Positions 1-9,569 of a DNA stretch of 64,000 nucleotides are shown here, piece by piece. A program made the position numbers and the translations under genes. The stretch is taken from contig JAIXWG010000001.1 in assembly GCA_027482245.1 (NCBI GenBank), positions 1-64,000 on the forward strand. The letters run 5' to 3'. Origin of the DNA: Acetobacteraceae bacterium. Lineage in GTDB: Bacteria; Pseudomonadota; Alphaproteobacteria; Acetobacterales; Acetobacteraceae. How positions within the stretch are numbered: the first letter of the stretch is position 1; each line of letters begins with the position of its first letter. The notes under the pieces were generated by a model. That model was not told the DNA's origin and made no database searches. It was given only the letters and a program-made list of their open reading frames with translations.

Positions 1-948
1 CCGGCCCCTGCCGCGCCCGCAAAGCCGCCCGCGGCGACCGCGCCGATCTCCCTGCCGGTGACGCCGGCCGCGCCACCACCGGCACCAGCGGCCGCGCCCC
101 CGGCCCCGCCGCCGGTGCCGAAGCCGCCCGCGCCGGTGCCGATCCGGATCGCCACCCTGCCCGCCGCGCCCGTGGCGCCGGCACCGCTCGCGCCACTCCT
201 TGCCGGGACGGCGCCGCCCGCGCCGACCGGCCCGGCGCCGTCCCGAGTCATGCTGCCCGCCGGCAGCGTGGCGCCGCCCCGGCCGGAAGGCCCCGCCGGC
301 TTCGGTGGCATGGCCGCGGGGCGTGCCAGCGCCTTCCGGGTCGCGCCACCCCAGACGCCCGCGCCCCTCCCCGCCGTCGATGCCCCCACCCCGACAGCCC
401 CGCCGCCGGCGCCGATCCCGGCCGCCACGCCGCCGGCGAGCCTGCCGGCGACGGCCGGACCGCCGGCGGCGCCCCTGGCCCATGCGCAGGACACGCCGAG
501 CGCCACCGCCTGGCGGGACCTGAAGCTGAACCAGCACCTCGTGAACAAGGAAGGCACCTACCAGCACCTCGACCTCGCCATCGGCGGGCTGGTTGCGCCG
601 ACGGGGCTGTGGCGGCAGGTGCGGACCAAGCTGTTCGACCGGCGCGGGACGGTCGGGCTGGAATTCCGCTCCATGAAGGGCTGGCCGCAGATGTTCGACC
701 GCTGGCCCGGCACGCAGGTGGACAATTTCGGCCCGCTCTGGCGCCTGGAACACCCCGCGCCGGGGGAGGCGCTAGCCATGCTCGCCACCCCGCATGACCG
801 CGCGCTGGTCGCCGCGGTGCTGGAGGTGCTGCCAAGCCTCGCCACCCGCGCCGCCGGTACCGCAGCCCTGTCGGCGGAGGACGAGGAAGCGTGGGTCGAG
901 CGCGCCCGGCGCCTGGCGGCCGCGGTGGCGGAGGCGCTGCGGGGCTGA
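1..948 (+). CDS. Partial protein, Pro/Ala-rich linker plus conserved-looking C-terminal domain
   Basis: The frame is open from the first base, so the true start lies upstream of the window; the GTG at 58 is only an internal candidate. About 315 residues are visible. Up to roughly base 500 the protein is almost all Pro and Ala, which suggests a disordered linker. From about base 505 a compact region of about 145 residues follows, with motifs WRDLKLNQ, YQHLDLAIGGL, GLEFRSMKGWPQMF and WPGTQVDNFGP. I do not recognise this domain with certainty. Its aromatic and Gly-rich pattern and the neighbouring glycan genes make a C-terminal appendage of a larger surface-polysaccharide enzyme plausible, but that is inference. 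The gene converges with the sulfotransferase pair. Confidence 0.7.
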   Translation, partial: PAPAAPAKPPAATAPISLPVTPAAPPPAPAAAPPAPPPVPKPPAPVPIRIATLPAAPVAPAPLAPLLAGTAPPAPTGPAPSRVMLPAGSVAPPRPEGPAGFGGMAAGRASAFRVAPPQTPAPLPAVDAPTPTAPPPAPIPAATPPASLPATAGPPAAPLAHAQDTPSATAWRDLKLNQHLVNKEGTYQHLDLAIGGLVAPTGLWRQVRTKLFDRRGTVGLEFRSMKGWPQMFDRWPGTQVDNFGPLWRLEHPAPGEALAMLATPHDRALVAAVLEVLPSLATRAAGTAALSAEDEEAWVERARRLAAAVAEALRG

Positions 949-1043
949 CACTTCTGTGCCTTTTCGTTGGCACGAAAACGCCCTCAGACGCCGGCGCTTC
1001 GCTTGGCTTCGCCGCATGAGCGGCGGCGCCCGTCCGGGCGCTC

Positions 1044-1066
1044 GGCCGGCGTGAAGAACGCCGGCC
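1044..1066. terminator. Hairpin between convergent genes
   Basis: A perfect 8-bp stem (GGCCGGCG / CGCCGGCC) with a 7-nt loop lies in the 161-bp gap between a plus-strand and a minus-strand gene that converge. No U-tract follows on either strand, so function as an intrinsic terminator is only suggested by position. Confidence 0.35.
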
Positions 1067-1109
1067 GCCATCGGATCACCCGCTACGCTTGCGAATACGC
1101 GGCGCCCGC

Positions 1110-1931
1110 TCAGCGCGCCTCCAGCCAGGCCTCCAGCCGGGGCGCGATCGCGTCCCACCGCGCGGCGACGTGGCGGTAGAGCGCGATGTCCAGCGCATTC
1201 GCCGCCGCGATCCGCGCGGCGAGGGCCGGGTCCGACAGCCGCGCCGCGATCTCCGCCCTCTCGGCCGCCGCCGCGCTGTTCACCCGCATCCGCGCGGTCG
1301 GCGGGCGGTGCGGGATGCCGAGCATGGCGGAGAGCGCGCGGAAGGACAGCGCGTAGCGTTCCTGTACGCCGATGAAGGCGAAATGCGCGTCCAGATGGGC
1401 GATCGCCGCCGCGACATCCCCGGATTCGACGATGGCGGCCGGCACCAGGTGCCGCGCGGCGCGGTTGCGCTGGCCGGGCAGGCCGAGGAAGGCGTCGAAA
1501 TCAGGCACGCGGCGCTTCACCTCCTCCGCCAGCGGATGCATCGGCGATCGCTGGTATAGGTAGTCGCTGACCAGCCGGGCGGCGGGCTCGCGCAGCATGC
1601 TGAACAGCCTTGTGCCGGGAATGCCGGCGACCATCCGCGCGACATGGCGCTGCTGCACATGCCCGGAGGCGAAGCGGAAGGGCGTGGCCGCGTGCACGGC
1701 GATCGCCTGTTCCACCGCATCGTCATAGCGCGCCAGTGCCGGCCGCGACCGGTCCAGATGGTCGATATGCAGGCTGCGATAGGGGCTGAGCGTGGTCGCG
1801 ACCTCGGCCGAGAGGCTGCTGCCCGCGGTCTTCGGCACATGCACGAACAGCCAGAGCGGCGGCGGCGGCACCGCGGCCCGCGTCAGCCAGGCGTCGAACT
1901 CACCCGCCAGCAGCAGGGGCAGCGCCGTCAT
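1110..1931 (-). CDS. Sulfotransferase family protein (second of tandem pair)
   Basis: 273 residues. This is a PAPS-dependent sulfotransferase by motif: the 5'-phosphosulfate loop PKTAGSS is at residues 33-39 and the 3'-phosphate-binding Arg...Ser pair (REPAARLVS) is at 114-122. It shares FASGH, RHVAR, a QRS-x2-HP segment and a GVQE-x-Y-x2-SFR segment with its upstream neighbour, so the two are paralogues from a tandem duplication. The ATG overlaps the neighbour's stop by 4 nt (ATGA), implying translational coupling. No signal peptide or membrane segment is visible, so it should act in the cytoplasm. The acceptor is unknown; a glycan or lipid-linked sugar is inferred from the nearby glycosyltransferases. 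Confidence 0.85.
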   Translation of the reverse strand: MTALPLLLAGEFDAWLTRAAVPPPPLWLFVHVPKTAGSSLSAEVATTLSPYRSLHIDHLDRSRPALARYDDAVEQAIAVHAATPFRFASGHVQQRHVARMVAGIPGTRLFSMLREPAARLVSDYLYQRSPMHPLAEEVKRRVPDFDAFLGLPGQRNRAARHLVPAAIVESGDVAAAIAHLDAHFAFIGVQERYALSFRALSAMLGIPHRPPTARMRVNSAAAAERAEIAARLSDPALAARIAAANALDIALYRHVAARWDAIAPRLEAWLEAR

Positions 1932-2722
1932 CGGTCAGCCAGCGCTTCCGCCAGCGCCGGCCCGACCCCCGCCAGCCGCCCGTAGAAATGGTCGTAGAGC
2001 GCGAGGTCGAGGCGATTGGCTTCCCGGATCCGCTGCGCCATGGCGGTGGTGACGCGGCGCTCATCCTCGTCGTCGTCATTCACGTTGGCGCGCAGCTGCG
2101 GCCAGGCGGGGTGCCCCGCCAGCGCCGTCAGCGTGCGGAAGGAGATCTCGTACATCTCCTGGATGCCGACGAAGGCGTAGGTGCGCATGACATGGGCGAT
2201 GCAGGCGGCCGGGCGCGCGCTGCCCAGGATGGGTTCAGGCACCAGGTGCTGCGCCATCTTGTTCTGCTCCGGCGCGAAGTCGACATAGGCCTCCAGCGTC
2301 GGGAAGCGGGCGGCGAAGGCCTCGTGCACGGGATGGCGGCGCGACCGCTGGTGGCGGTAGTCCGACACGACGCGATCCACGGGGTTGCGCAGGAAGGTGA
2401 CGAAGCGCGCATCGGCGAAGCCCGCCTGCAGCCGCGCGACGTGGCGGGCCAGGATGTGGCCGGAGGCGAAGCGGATGCCGGCGGGCCCGGCCTCCGCCAT
2501 GAAGCGCTCCACCGCATCATCCATCCGCGCATGGAAGCTGCGGCTGGTATCGGCGTAGTCCACCACGATGTTGACGTCGGGCGGCAACAGCGCGGCGAGT
2601 TCCGTGCGGAGCGAGGTACCGGCGGTCTTCGGGATGTGCACGAAGATGCAGGGATCGACGCCCATGGCGGCATCGCGCAGGTAGTCGGCGATCCGGCCTT
2701 CGAAGAGGACCTGCATCAGCAT
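1928..2722 (-). CDS. Sulfotransferase family protein (first of tandem pair)
   Basis: 264 residues. The P-loop-like PAPS site PKTAGTS is at residues 31-37, and the 3'-phosphate motif RNPVDRVVS is at 112-120, followed by DYRHQRS. The predicted reaction is transfer of sulfate from PAPS to an unknown acceptor, releasing PAP. It is the upstream partner of a clearly related gene, with a 4-nt overlap. It lies 108 bp downstream of cysNC on the same strand, so a PAPS-making enzyme and two PAPS users are read in the same direction. The alternative start at the third codon (MQVLFEG) would shorten it by two residues. Confidence 0.87.
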   Translation of the reverse strand: MLMQVLFEGRIADYLRDAAMGVDPCIFVHIPKTAGTSLRTELAALLPPDVNIVVDYADTSRSFHARMDDAVERFMAEAGPAGIRFASGHILARHVARLQAGFADARFVTFLRNPVDRVVSDYRHQRSRRHPVHEAFAARFPTLEAYVDFAPEQNKMAQHLVPEPILGSARPAACIAHVMRTYAFVGIQEMYEISFRTLTALAGHPAWPQLRANVNDDDEDERRVTTAMAQRIREANRLDLALYDHFYGRLAGVGPALAEALADR

Positions 2723-2830
2723 GGCGGGGCACCCAGGGCGGCCAGGGGCCGCAAGGGCGCGGCGGTGGGTCGTCTCAATTCCAGAAGCCGGTTACCAGGA
2801 AATTGCCGTAGCCCGTCCGGGGCCGCCCGG

Positions 2831-4756
2831 TCAACGCGCCAGCGCCGCGCGCAGATGCACCAGCACCGCCTCCGCCGCCTCCGCCGGCGTCAGCCCGAGG
2901 GTCGCGACGCGCAGTTCCGGCGCCTCCGGCGGCTCATAGGGGCTGCTGACGCCGGTGAAGTTCTTGATCGTCCCCGCCATGGCCTTGGCATAGAGCCCCT
3001 TGGGGTCGCGCCGCGCGCATTCCTCCAGCGGCGTGTCCACGAAGACCTCGATGAACTCGCCCGGCGCCATCAACTCCCGCACCATCCGCCGCTCCGCCCG
3101 GAAGGGGGAGATGAAGGAGCAGAGCACGACCAGCCCCGCATCGACGAAGAGCTTCGCGACCTCCCCCACCCGGCGGATGTTCTCGACGCGGTCGGCATCG
3201 GTGAAGCCCAGGTCGCGGTTCAGCCCGTGGCGGAGGTTGTCGCCATCCAGCGTGTAGGTGTGACGGCCTTCGCGGTGCAGCGCCTGCTCGACCAGCTTGG
3301 CGATGGTGGACTTGCCGGACCCCGACAAGCCGGTGAACCACAGCACCAGCGGCTTCTGGTGGTCCAGCGCCGCGCGGGCGGCCTTGTCCACCAGGAATTC
3401 CTCCTGGTGGATGTTGGTGGCCCGGCGCAGGCTGAAGGCCACCATCCCCGCCCCCGCCGTGCGGTTGGTGAAGCGGTCCACCAGCACGAAGGCGCCGGTC
3501 TGCCGGTTCTCCGCATAGGGGTCGAGCGGCACGCGCTGCGCCGCCGCCAGGTTGCAGAAGCCGATCTCGTTCAGGTCCAGCCGCCGCGCCGGGGACTGCT
3601 TCTGCGTGTTCACGTCGATGCGATGGCGGATGCTGGTGACGGAGACCGGCGTCCAGAGGTTGCCGACGCGCATCAGGTACTGCCGCCCCGGCAGCATCGG
3701 ATCCTCGTCCATCCAGAGCAGATGCGCCGCGAACTGGTCGGTCACCGCCGGCCGGTCCTGCGGCGGGGCAAGGACGTCGCCGCGGGCGACATCCACCTCA
3801 TCCGCCAGGCAGATCGTCACCGCCTCCCCGGCCGAGGCCTCCTCCTGCGCCGCATCGGGGCCGAGGATGCGCGCCACGCGGCTGGTGCGGCCGGATGCCG
3901 CGACCACCACCGCATCGCCCACGGCCACGCGGCCGGAGGCAACGGTGCCGGAGAATCCCCGGAAATCCTGGTTCGGCCGGTTCACCCATTGCACGGGGAA
4001 GCGGAAGGGCCGGGTGGCGGCGTCCGTCTCCGTGTCCACGCCCTCCAGCTGTTCCAGCAGCGTCGGCCCGGCGTACCAGGCCATGCGGGGCGACCGCACC
4101 GTGACGTTGTCGCCGAAGCGCGCGGAGAGCGGCACCGCCACCAGCGTCGCGAAGCCGAAGCCCGCGGCGAAGGCGGTGTAGTCGGCCACGATCCGGTCGA
4201 AGACCGCCTGGTCGAACCCCACCAGGTCCATCTTGTTCACCGCCAGCACCACGTGCCGGATGCCGAGGAGCGAGGCGATGGTGGAATGGCGTCTCGTCTG
4301 CGTCAGCAGGCCCTTGCGGGCATCGCAGAGGATGACGGCAAGGTCGGAATTGGACGCGCCCGTCGCCATGTTGCGCGTGTACTGCTCATGCCCCGGGGTG
4401 TCGGCGACGATGAAGCTTCGGCGCGGCGTGGCGAAGAAGCGGTAGGCGACGTCGATGGTGATGCCCTGCTGGCGCTCCGCCTCCAGCCCATCCACCAGCA
4501 GGGCAAGGTCGATCTCCTCCCCCACCGTGCCGTGCTTGCGGCTGTCCTTCGCGATGGTCGCCAGCGTGTCGTCCATGATCAGGCGGCTGTCGTAGAGCAG
4601 CCTTCCGATCAGGGTGGACTTGCCGTCATCGACCGAGCCGCAGGTGAGGAACCGCAGAAGCCCCCGGTCCATCGAGCCGCCCGCCGCCGTCACGTCACCC
4701 CCGGCGGTCGCGGCTTCGGCGTCCATCGCGGCGTCATTCCCCTTTTCCGTGCCCAT
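2831..4756 (-). CDS. cysNC: Bifunctional sulfate adenylyltransferase subunit 1 / APS kinase (CysN-CysC fusion)
   Basis: About 641 residues from the ATG at 4756. The N-terminal GTPase half (CysN) has G1 GSVDDGKST at 40-48, DTPGH at 119-123 and NKMD at 174-177. The C-terminal half is APS kinase with P-loop GLSGSGKST at 476-484 and [10 protein letters not shown] soon after. Together with CysD it makes APS from ATP and sulfate, then phosphorylates APS to PAPS. CysD, the catalytic adenylyltransferase subunit, is not in the window; normally it sits directly upstream. Here the upstream neighbour is the divergent cysQ, 135 bp away. In-frame ATGs at 4726 and 4672 are alternative starts; the 4672 start would begin just before the G-domain. 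Confidence 0.93.
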   Translation of the reverse strand: MGTEKGNDAAMDAEAATAGGDVTAAGGSMDRGLLRFLTCGSVDDGKSTLIGRLLYDSRLIMDDTLATIAKDSRKHGTVGEEIDLALLVDGLEAERQQGITIDVAYRFFATPRRSFIVADTPGHEQYTRNMATGASNSDLAVILCDARKGLLTQTRRHSTIASLLGIRHVVLAVNKMDLVGFDQAVFDRIVADYTAFAAGFGFATLVAVPLSARFGDNVTVRSPRMAWYAGPTLLEQLEGVDTETDAATRPFRFPVQWVNRPNQDFRGFSGTVASGRVAVGDAVVVAASGRTSRVARILGPDAAQEEASAGEAVTICLADEVDVARGDVLAPPQDRPAVTDQFAAHLLWMDEDPMLPGRQYLMRVGNLWTPVSVTSIRHRIDVNTQKQSPARRLDLNEIGFCNLAAAQRVPLDPYAENRQTGAFVLVDRFTNRTAGAGMVAFSLRRATNIHQEEFLVDKAARAALDHQKPLVLWFTGLSGSGKSTIAKLVEQALHREGRHTYTLDGDNLRHGLNRDLGFTDADRVENIRRVGEVAKLFVDAGLVVLCSFISPFRAERRMVRELMAPGEFIEVFVDTPLEECARRDPKGLYAKAMAGTIKNFTGVSSPYEPPEAPELRVATLGLTPAEAAEAVLVHLRAALAR

Positions 4757-4891
4757 CCCTGCCGGCCCGGGTTTCCCCGGTGGCCGCCGGACGGGTAGAA
4801 AGGTGCTATCACACGACCGGATGGCGACCGGCAAGATGCGCGCCTGCCCCTTCAACCGGCCCCCGGCCAGTCCCCAGGATGCCACCTGCCG

Positions 4892-5677
4892 ATGAATGAA
4901 TTGCACGCCCTGCTCGCCCGTTTCACCGCCATCGCCGCCGAAGCCGGGCAGCGGGTGGTGGAGGTGCGGTCGCGCAGCTATGGCGTCGCTTCCAAGTCGG
5001 ATGGGTCGCCGCTGACCGAAGCGGACCTGGCCGCCGATGCCGTGATCGCCGCCGAACTGCCGCGTGCCGCCCCCGGCATCCCCGTGGTGTCGGAGGAGGA
5101 TGCCCTGCACGTCGCGCTGCGGGACGGCGCGCCCTTCATCCTGGTGGACCCGCTGGACGGCACGCGGGAATTCCTCGGCCCCTCCGGCGAGTTCACGGTG
5201 AACATCGCGCTGATCGAGGACGGGGCGCCGGCCTGCGGCGTCGTCTACGCCCCGGCGCTGGGCATGGCCTGGCGCGGCATCCGCGGCCAGGGCGCACAGG
5301 CCGCGCGGCTGGCGGTGGGGGATGACCCGTCGCGGGCGGAATGGCGCGCGATCCACGCCCGCCCCCGCCCGGCGGCGGATTGGACCGCGGTGGCCAGCCG
5401 GTCCCACATGGATGCGGAAACCACCGCCTTCCTGGCCGGCCTGCCGATCGGGGAGCACCGCTCCATCGGCTCCTCCATCAAGTTCTGCCTGCTCGCGCAG
5501 GGGGAGGCCGATGTCTACCCACGCTTCGGCCCGACCATGGAATGGGACACGGCGGCCGGCCAGGCGGTGCTGGAAGCTGCCGGTGGCCGGGTGGAGACGC
5601 CGGCCGGTGCGCCCTTCCGCTACGGCAAGGCGGCGCAGGGCTTCCTCAACGGCGCCTTCATCGCCTGGGGCGCCTGA
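4892..5677 (+). CDS. cysQ: 3'(2'),5'-bisphosphate nucleotidase (PAP phosphatase)
   Basis: 261 residues, inositol-monophosphatase superfamily. Metal-binding motifs are visible: SEED near residue 69, DPLDGTREF near 87-95, and the C-terminal [15 protein letters not shown]. It hydrolyses PAP, the inhibitory product of sulfotransferases and of PAPS reduction, to AMP and phosphate. It is transcribed divergently from cysNC and is the first gene of a tight operon with an unknown protein and two glycosyltransferases (15-bp gap, then 8- and 4-nt overlaps). Co-transcription with sugar transferases ties PAP removal to glycan sulfation in this locus. Confidence 0.92.
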   Translation: MNELHALLARFTAIAAEAGQRVVEVRSRSYGVASKSDGSPLTEADLAADAVIAAELPRAAPGIPVVSEEDALHVALRDGAPFILVDPLDGTREFLGPSGEFTVNIALIEDGAPACGVVYAPALGMAWRGIRGQGAQAARLAVGDDPSRAEWRAIHARPRPAADWTAVASRSHMDAETTAFLAGLPIGEHRSIGSSIKFCLLAQGEADVYPRFGPTMEWDTAAGQAVLEAAGGRVETPAGAPFRYGKAAQGFLNGAFIAWGA

Positions 5678-5692
5678 GGAAGGGATCGCCCG

Positions 5693-7246
5693 GTGATTGT
5701 CACGCTGGATGACAACCTGCAGCTCGGCATCGATGCCGTCGTGGCGCTGTCGCCGCGCCACAGCCTGGCCTTCGGCTGGGCGATGACGCCACGGGGCGAG
5801 GGCACGGAACTCTCGATCGCCGCCGGCGCCTCCGGCGACTGCCCGATCGAGCATTCGAGCTTCCATCCCCGCCCCGCCATCCAGCCCGCGGACCCCCGCC
5901 ATGCCGTGGTGAACGGCTTCATCCTGGCCTTCGCGACGCCGGAGGACCCGCCCGCGCTGGTCTTCACGCTGCAGGCCGGGGACCGTGTAGTGCGCGCGGA
6001 CCTGCGCGACCCCCGCATCGCCCGCGCCCTGCCGCAGGCGCTGGCGGACGCCGATTGGCAGGGCGCCTTCGGCCTGCTGCGGGACGTCGCCGCCACCCCC
6101 CTGCTGGCGCCGCTGGCGGGGGCGGACCGCAGCTATGGCGTCTTCGGCCCCTGGCTGGCACGCATGCCCCTGCTGCGCGGGCGGCAGGAGAAGGTGGCAC
6201 CGCTGGCGGAGGTGGAGGCGCTGTCCTCCCCCTCCGGCGAGGTGGTGGTCATGCTGCGCGCCACCCATCCCGTGCCCCCGGATGCGGTGCTGGAGGCCGC
6301 GCTGATCGGCTACTACGCCGCCGCCGATGGCGGGCTGCCCATGCTGGTGCCGGTGCCGCTGGCGGAATGGCACGCCGCGCCGCTGCCCACCGCCATGGCC
6401 GGCTATGGCCGGATCGATGCCGCCTGGCTGGACGGGCTGCAGGGGCTGGAGGTAGTGCTGCACGCCAGGCTGCGGGGGGACGAGGCCTTCTGCCTGCGCA
6501 TCCAGCCGCGCGCGGGCGCGGTGCCGCCGCTGCTGGACGCGCTGGCCCGCGGCAACCGCCTGGCCGCGCTGCCGATGGATGCCGGCAGCGGCCCCGCCCT
6601 GGCCTTGCTGCGAGACGTGATCGCGCGGCGGGAAGCCGCCTTCCTGCCGGCGCTGGAGGATTTGGCCCGGCAGGCCAGGGCGGCCCCGGCGGCCGGGGCG
6701 CCGCGCACCATCCTGATGCTCGGCACCGACGATCCTTCCGCCGCGCGGCTGTTCTACGTGCTGGCACCGGAGATCGAGCGGCGCTGCGACCGCCTTCTCA
6801 TCATGGGCGATGCCGCCGATGCCGTGGCGCAGGTCTTCGAACGCCGGGGGCGCATCCCGGCCCTCACCGGCCCGGCGGCGGTGCGCGCGCTGCGCGATGC
6901 GGCGGGGCAGGACGGCATCCTGGCCGCGGACCTGGGCCGCTACGCCGCCGCGCTGGCAGCCGGCGCGGGGCAGGAGGAAGCGCTGGGCCCGCCGCTGCGG
7001 CCCGCGGACCTCGCGCGGCTGCTGGCGCTGCACGCCGCGGCCGGCTGCGGCGCGGGGCTGCCGGACAGCCTGGCGCGGCTGCTCCGGGTGGACCGAGCGA
7101 CGCCCGGCGAGTTGCCCTTCCTGCCCGTGCCCTATGCGATGGCGAGCCCGGCGGTGACGGACCTGGTGAACGAGCACCTCGCGCGGCTCTGGACCACCGG
7201 CGATGCCGCCGCGCGCGCCCGGATGGAGGACGCGGCCCATGGCTGA
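5693..7246 (+). CDS. Unrecognised 517-residue protein in the cysQ-glycosyltransferase operon
   Basis: It starts at GTG 5693, preceded by AGGAAGGG in the 15-bp gap after cysQ. No signal peptide or clear membrane segment is visible. The first ~230 residues look beta-rich (short hydrophobic strands, e.g. [30 protein letters not shown]). The middle and C-terminal part is helical, with one strand-loop that resembles a Rossmann start ([18 protein letters not shown], about residue 340) and then [16 protein letters not shown] know no family for it. Its stop overlaps the next glycosyltransferase start by 8 nt, so it is probably made in step with it. A role as a glycan-assembly accessory or divergent transferase is inference from context only. 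Confidence 0.85.
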   Translation: MIVTLDDNLQLGIDAVVALSPRHSLAFGWAMTPRGEGTELSIAAGASGDCPIEHSSFHPRPAIQPADPRHAVVNGFILAFATPEDPPALVFTLQAGDRVVRADLRDPRIARALPQALADADWQGAFGLLRDVAATPLLAPLAGADRSYGVFGPWLARMPLLRGRQEKVAPLAEVEALSSPSGEVVVMLRATHPVPPDAVLEAALIGYYAAADGGLPMLVPVPLAEWHAAPLPTAMAGYGRIDAAWLDGLQGLEVVLHARLRGDEAFCLRIQPRAGAVPPLLDALARGNRLAALPMDAGSGPALALLRDVIARREAAFLPALEDLARQARAAPAAGAPRTILMLGTDDPSAARLFYVLAPEIERRCDRLLIMGDAADAVAQVFERRGRIPALTGPAAVRALRDAAGQDGILAADLGRYAAALAAGAGQEEALGPPLRPADLARLLALHAAAGCGAGLPDSLARLLRVDRATPGELPFLPVPYAMASPAVTDLVNEHLARLWTTGDAAARARMEDAAHG

Positions 7247-8504
7247 CCGTCTGTCCCGCCCGCATCCGCGGATCTGCATCCTCAGCCATTCCCACCCCGA
7301 TTTCTCCAAGGGCGGGGGGGAGATGGCGGCCTGGCGGCAATTCGCCGCACTGCGCAACGCCGGGCGGCAGGCGGTCTTCGTCGCCGCCAGCGATGTCGGC
7401 ACCCGCTACGCCGCGAACCGGCCGATCGAGCCGGTGATGCCGCATGGCGAGGGGCAGTACATCTACACCTTCGCCGGCATGGCGGAGGATCGCCTGGCCT
7501 GGGAGGATCCGCACCAGCGCCGCGCGCTGGTCACCTTCCTCGCCAGCCTGCCCGTCGATGTCTTCCACCTCCATCACTACTGGCGCGTCGGCACCGACCT
7601 GATCGTGGACCTGATGGCGGCGCGGCCCGATGCGCGCTTCGCCATCACCATGCATGAGATGCTGGCGATCTGCCTGCACCACGGCCAGATGGTGCGCACG
7701 CAGTCGCGCGAACTCTGCCGTGCCGAAAGCCCGATGCGCTGCCTGACCTGCTTCCCGGAGCAGACGCTGGAACGCTTTGCGATCCGCAAGGCGACGCTGC
7801 TGTCGACGCTCAGCCGCTTCGACGCCGTCATCCACCCCAGCGCCTTCATCCGCGACCGCTACCTGGCCTGGGGGCTGACGCGGCCGCATGCCGCGGTGAT
7901 CGAGAACTACCTGGGCGACGAGAACCTGGCCCTGCCCCGCCCCATCGCCGCCGCGCCCGTCGCCGCGACCAGCTTCGGCTTCTTCGGATCGCCGACGCTG
8001 TTCAAGGGGCTCGACGTGCTGCTGCGCGCCCTGCCGCTGGCGCTGCGCGCCAACCCCGCCATCACGCTGACCGTCTTCGGGGCGGAGCGGGAGGAGGTGG
8101 TGCGGCTGTTCCCCTCGCTTGACCCCGTCATCACCGATGCCGGCCAGGCACTGGCCTTCGCCGGGCGCTACGACCCGCTGGACGCGGTGGCGCTGATGGG
8201 GTCCGTCGGCTGGGCGGTCATGCCCTCCATCTGGTGGGAGAATTCGCCCGTCGTGATCCAGGAAGCCCGGCGCGCCGGCACGCCGCTGATCGTTGCCGAT
8301 ATCGGCGGCATGGCGGAGAAGGTGGCGAACGGCGTGGACGGCATGCACTTCAAGCGCGCCTCCCCGGTGGACCTGGCGCGGGTGATGGCGGAAGCCGCGG
8401 TCCCCGCCACGCGGGCGCGCTTCGCGGACAGCGTGCGGGACGTGATGACGCGCGACGAATTCCTGGCCGCGCTGGACGCCGCCTTCGCGGGTGTCGCGGC
8501 GTGA
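7239..8504 (+). CDS. Glycosyltransferase, GT4 family (group 1)
   Basis: 421 residues from the ATG at 7239, which has GGAGGA a suitable distance upstream; an in-frame ATG at 7203 would overlap the previous gene by 44 nt and is less likely. It has a GT-B fold by pattern. The N-terminal domain has [15 protein letters not shown], the Gly-rich start typical of the acceptor domain. The C-terminal Rossmann domain has [17 protein letters not shown] and [15 protein letters not shown], matching the GT4 donor-sugar E-x7-E region. It probably transfers a nucleotide-activated sugar to a lipid-linked or growing glycan at the inner face of the membrane. It overlaps the genes on both sides (8 and 4 nt). Confidence 0.9.
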   Translation: MADRLSRPHPRICILSHSHPDFSKGGGEMAAWRQFAALRNAGRQAVFVAASDVGTRYAANRPIEPVMPHGEGQYIYTFAGMAEDRLAWEDPHQRRALVTFLASLPVDVFHLHHYWRVGTDLIVDLMAARPDARFAITMHEMLAICLHHGQMVRTQSRELCRAESPMRCLTCFPEQTLERFAIRKATLLSTLSRFDAVIHPSAFIRDRYLAWGLTRPHAAVIENYLGDENLALPRPIAAAPVAATSFGFFGSPTLFKGLDVLLRALPLALRANPAITLTVFGAEREEVVRLFPSLDPVITDAGQALAFAGRYDPLDAVALMGSVGWAVMPSIWWENSPVVIQEARRAGTPLIVADIGGMAEKVANGVDGMHFKRASPVDLARVMAEAAVPATRARFADSVRDVMTRDEFLAALDAAFAGVAA

Positions 8505-9541
8505 GCAACGCGCGCCTCGCCATCGTCATGTCCCACGCCCAGCGCAGCATGGGCGGCGCGATGCGCGAAGCCGTGCTCGCCCGCGCTCTGGCGACCCAGG
8601 GGCTGGAGGTGCGCCTGTTCCGCCTGCATGGCGGCGAGGCGGTGGAGGAGGAGACGGTGCTGGACGGCGCCGTGCCCGCCAGCTTCTGCCCCTCCGACAA
8701 CCCGGAGGACATTCCCCACCGCCAGGTCTCCGCCGCGCTGAAGGCGGCGCTGCGCGACTTCGCGCCCGGCCTGGTGCTCTACAAGGGCCTCGGCTACCGC
8801 GTGAATGCCGACACCCAGGCGGCGCTGGAAGCCGGGACGCGATGCGGCTTCATCGTCGGCGGCGGCGTGACGGACCCGCTGCTGCCGGCGGCGTCGCTGG
8901 TGCTGGGCGAATACCGCGAACAGCTGCGGGAGCACTTCATGCCGCTCTGGCGCGCCGGGCGTGCCCTGGTGCTGCCGAAATACCTCGACATGGCGGAAGC
9001 CGGTGCCGGCACGCCCGTGGCGCTGGAGGATGCGGCCTGCGACATCATCAATGTCGGCAATTTCGGCGACGACCGGAAGAACCAGGCCGCGCTGGTGCCG
9101 CTGGCGGCGCGCCACCGCGTGACGCTGGTGGGCGGCGGCACGGGACTTCGCGCATTCCGCCAGCGCGTGCCCGGGCGGTTCCGCGCGCGGATGACCTTCA
9201 CCGGCCGCCTGCCGCAGCCCGGCGTCTTCGCCGCGCTGCGCGGTGCAAGGCTGATGGTGCACACCTCCACCATGGATGGCCTGCCGCGCGCGACGGTGGA
9301 GGCGATGGCCTGCGGCGTGCCCGTCATCGCCTATCGCAGCACGATCAAGGGCGGCATCCCGCATGGCGGGGCGGGGCTGCTGGTCTCCGAGGCCGCGCTG
9401 CCCCACGCGGTGGAGATGGTGCTGGCGGATGACGAACTCCGCATCCGCATGGGCCGCAACGCGCGGCGCCATGTGGAGAAGCACCACGGCGTCCCGGCCA
9501 TCGAGGCCGCCGCCGCCGAGGTGCTGCGCCTGATCGGCTGA
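8501..9541 (+). CDS. Glycosyltransferase, GT4-like (group 1)
   Basis: 346 residues. The start is GTG 8501 in a GTGA overlap with the previous stop, giving [19 protein letters not shown]; the frame is open further upstream but overlaps the previous gene. The N-terminal half is short for GT-B. The C-terminal donor domain is clear: NVGNFGDDRKNQAALVPLA, TLVGGGTGLRAF, VHTSTMDGLPRATVEAM and GVPVIAY. It is the last gene of the cysQ operon and converges with the polysaccharide protein gene, 28 bp away. Substrate unknown. Confidence 0.87.
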   Translation: MSNARLAIVMSHAQRSMGGAMREAVLARALATQGLEVRLFRLHGGEAVEEETVLDGAVPASFCPSDNPEDIPHRQVSAALKAALRDFAPGLVLYKGLGYRVNADTQAALEAGTRCGFIVGGGVTDPLLPAASLVLGEYREQLREHFMPLWRAGRALVLPKYLDMAEAGAGTPVALEDAACDIINVGNFGDDRKNQAALVPLAARHRVTLVGGGTGLRAFRQRVPGRFRARMTFTGRLPQPGVFAALRGARLMVHTSTMDGLPRATVEAMACGVPVIAYRSTIKGGIPHGGAGLLVSEAALPHAVEMVLADDELRIRMGRNARRHVEKHHGVPAIEAAAAEVLRLIG

Positions 9542-9569
9542 GTCGTCAGCCCGCCGCCGCGCGTCCGCC

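Noticed and set aside
1988..4798. A 936-codon open frame antisense to the sulfotransferase and cysNC genes
   Set aside because: Its translation is Arg/His/Gly-rich with no motifs; long antisense frames are expected at about 70% GC opposite real genes.
4757..4891. Shared promoter between cysNC and cysQ
   Set aside because: A TTGCCG-17-TGATAG pair exists on the minus strand but the -10 match is poor; evidence too weak.
4757..7402. N-terminal extension of cysNC by about 880 codons on the minus strand
   Set aside because: It runs through cysQ and the unknown gene; the G-domain start fixes the real beginning near 4756 or slightly inside it.
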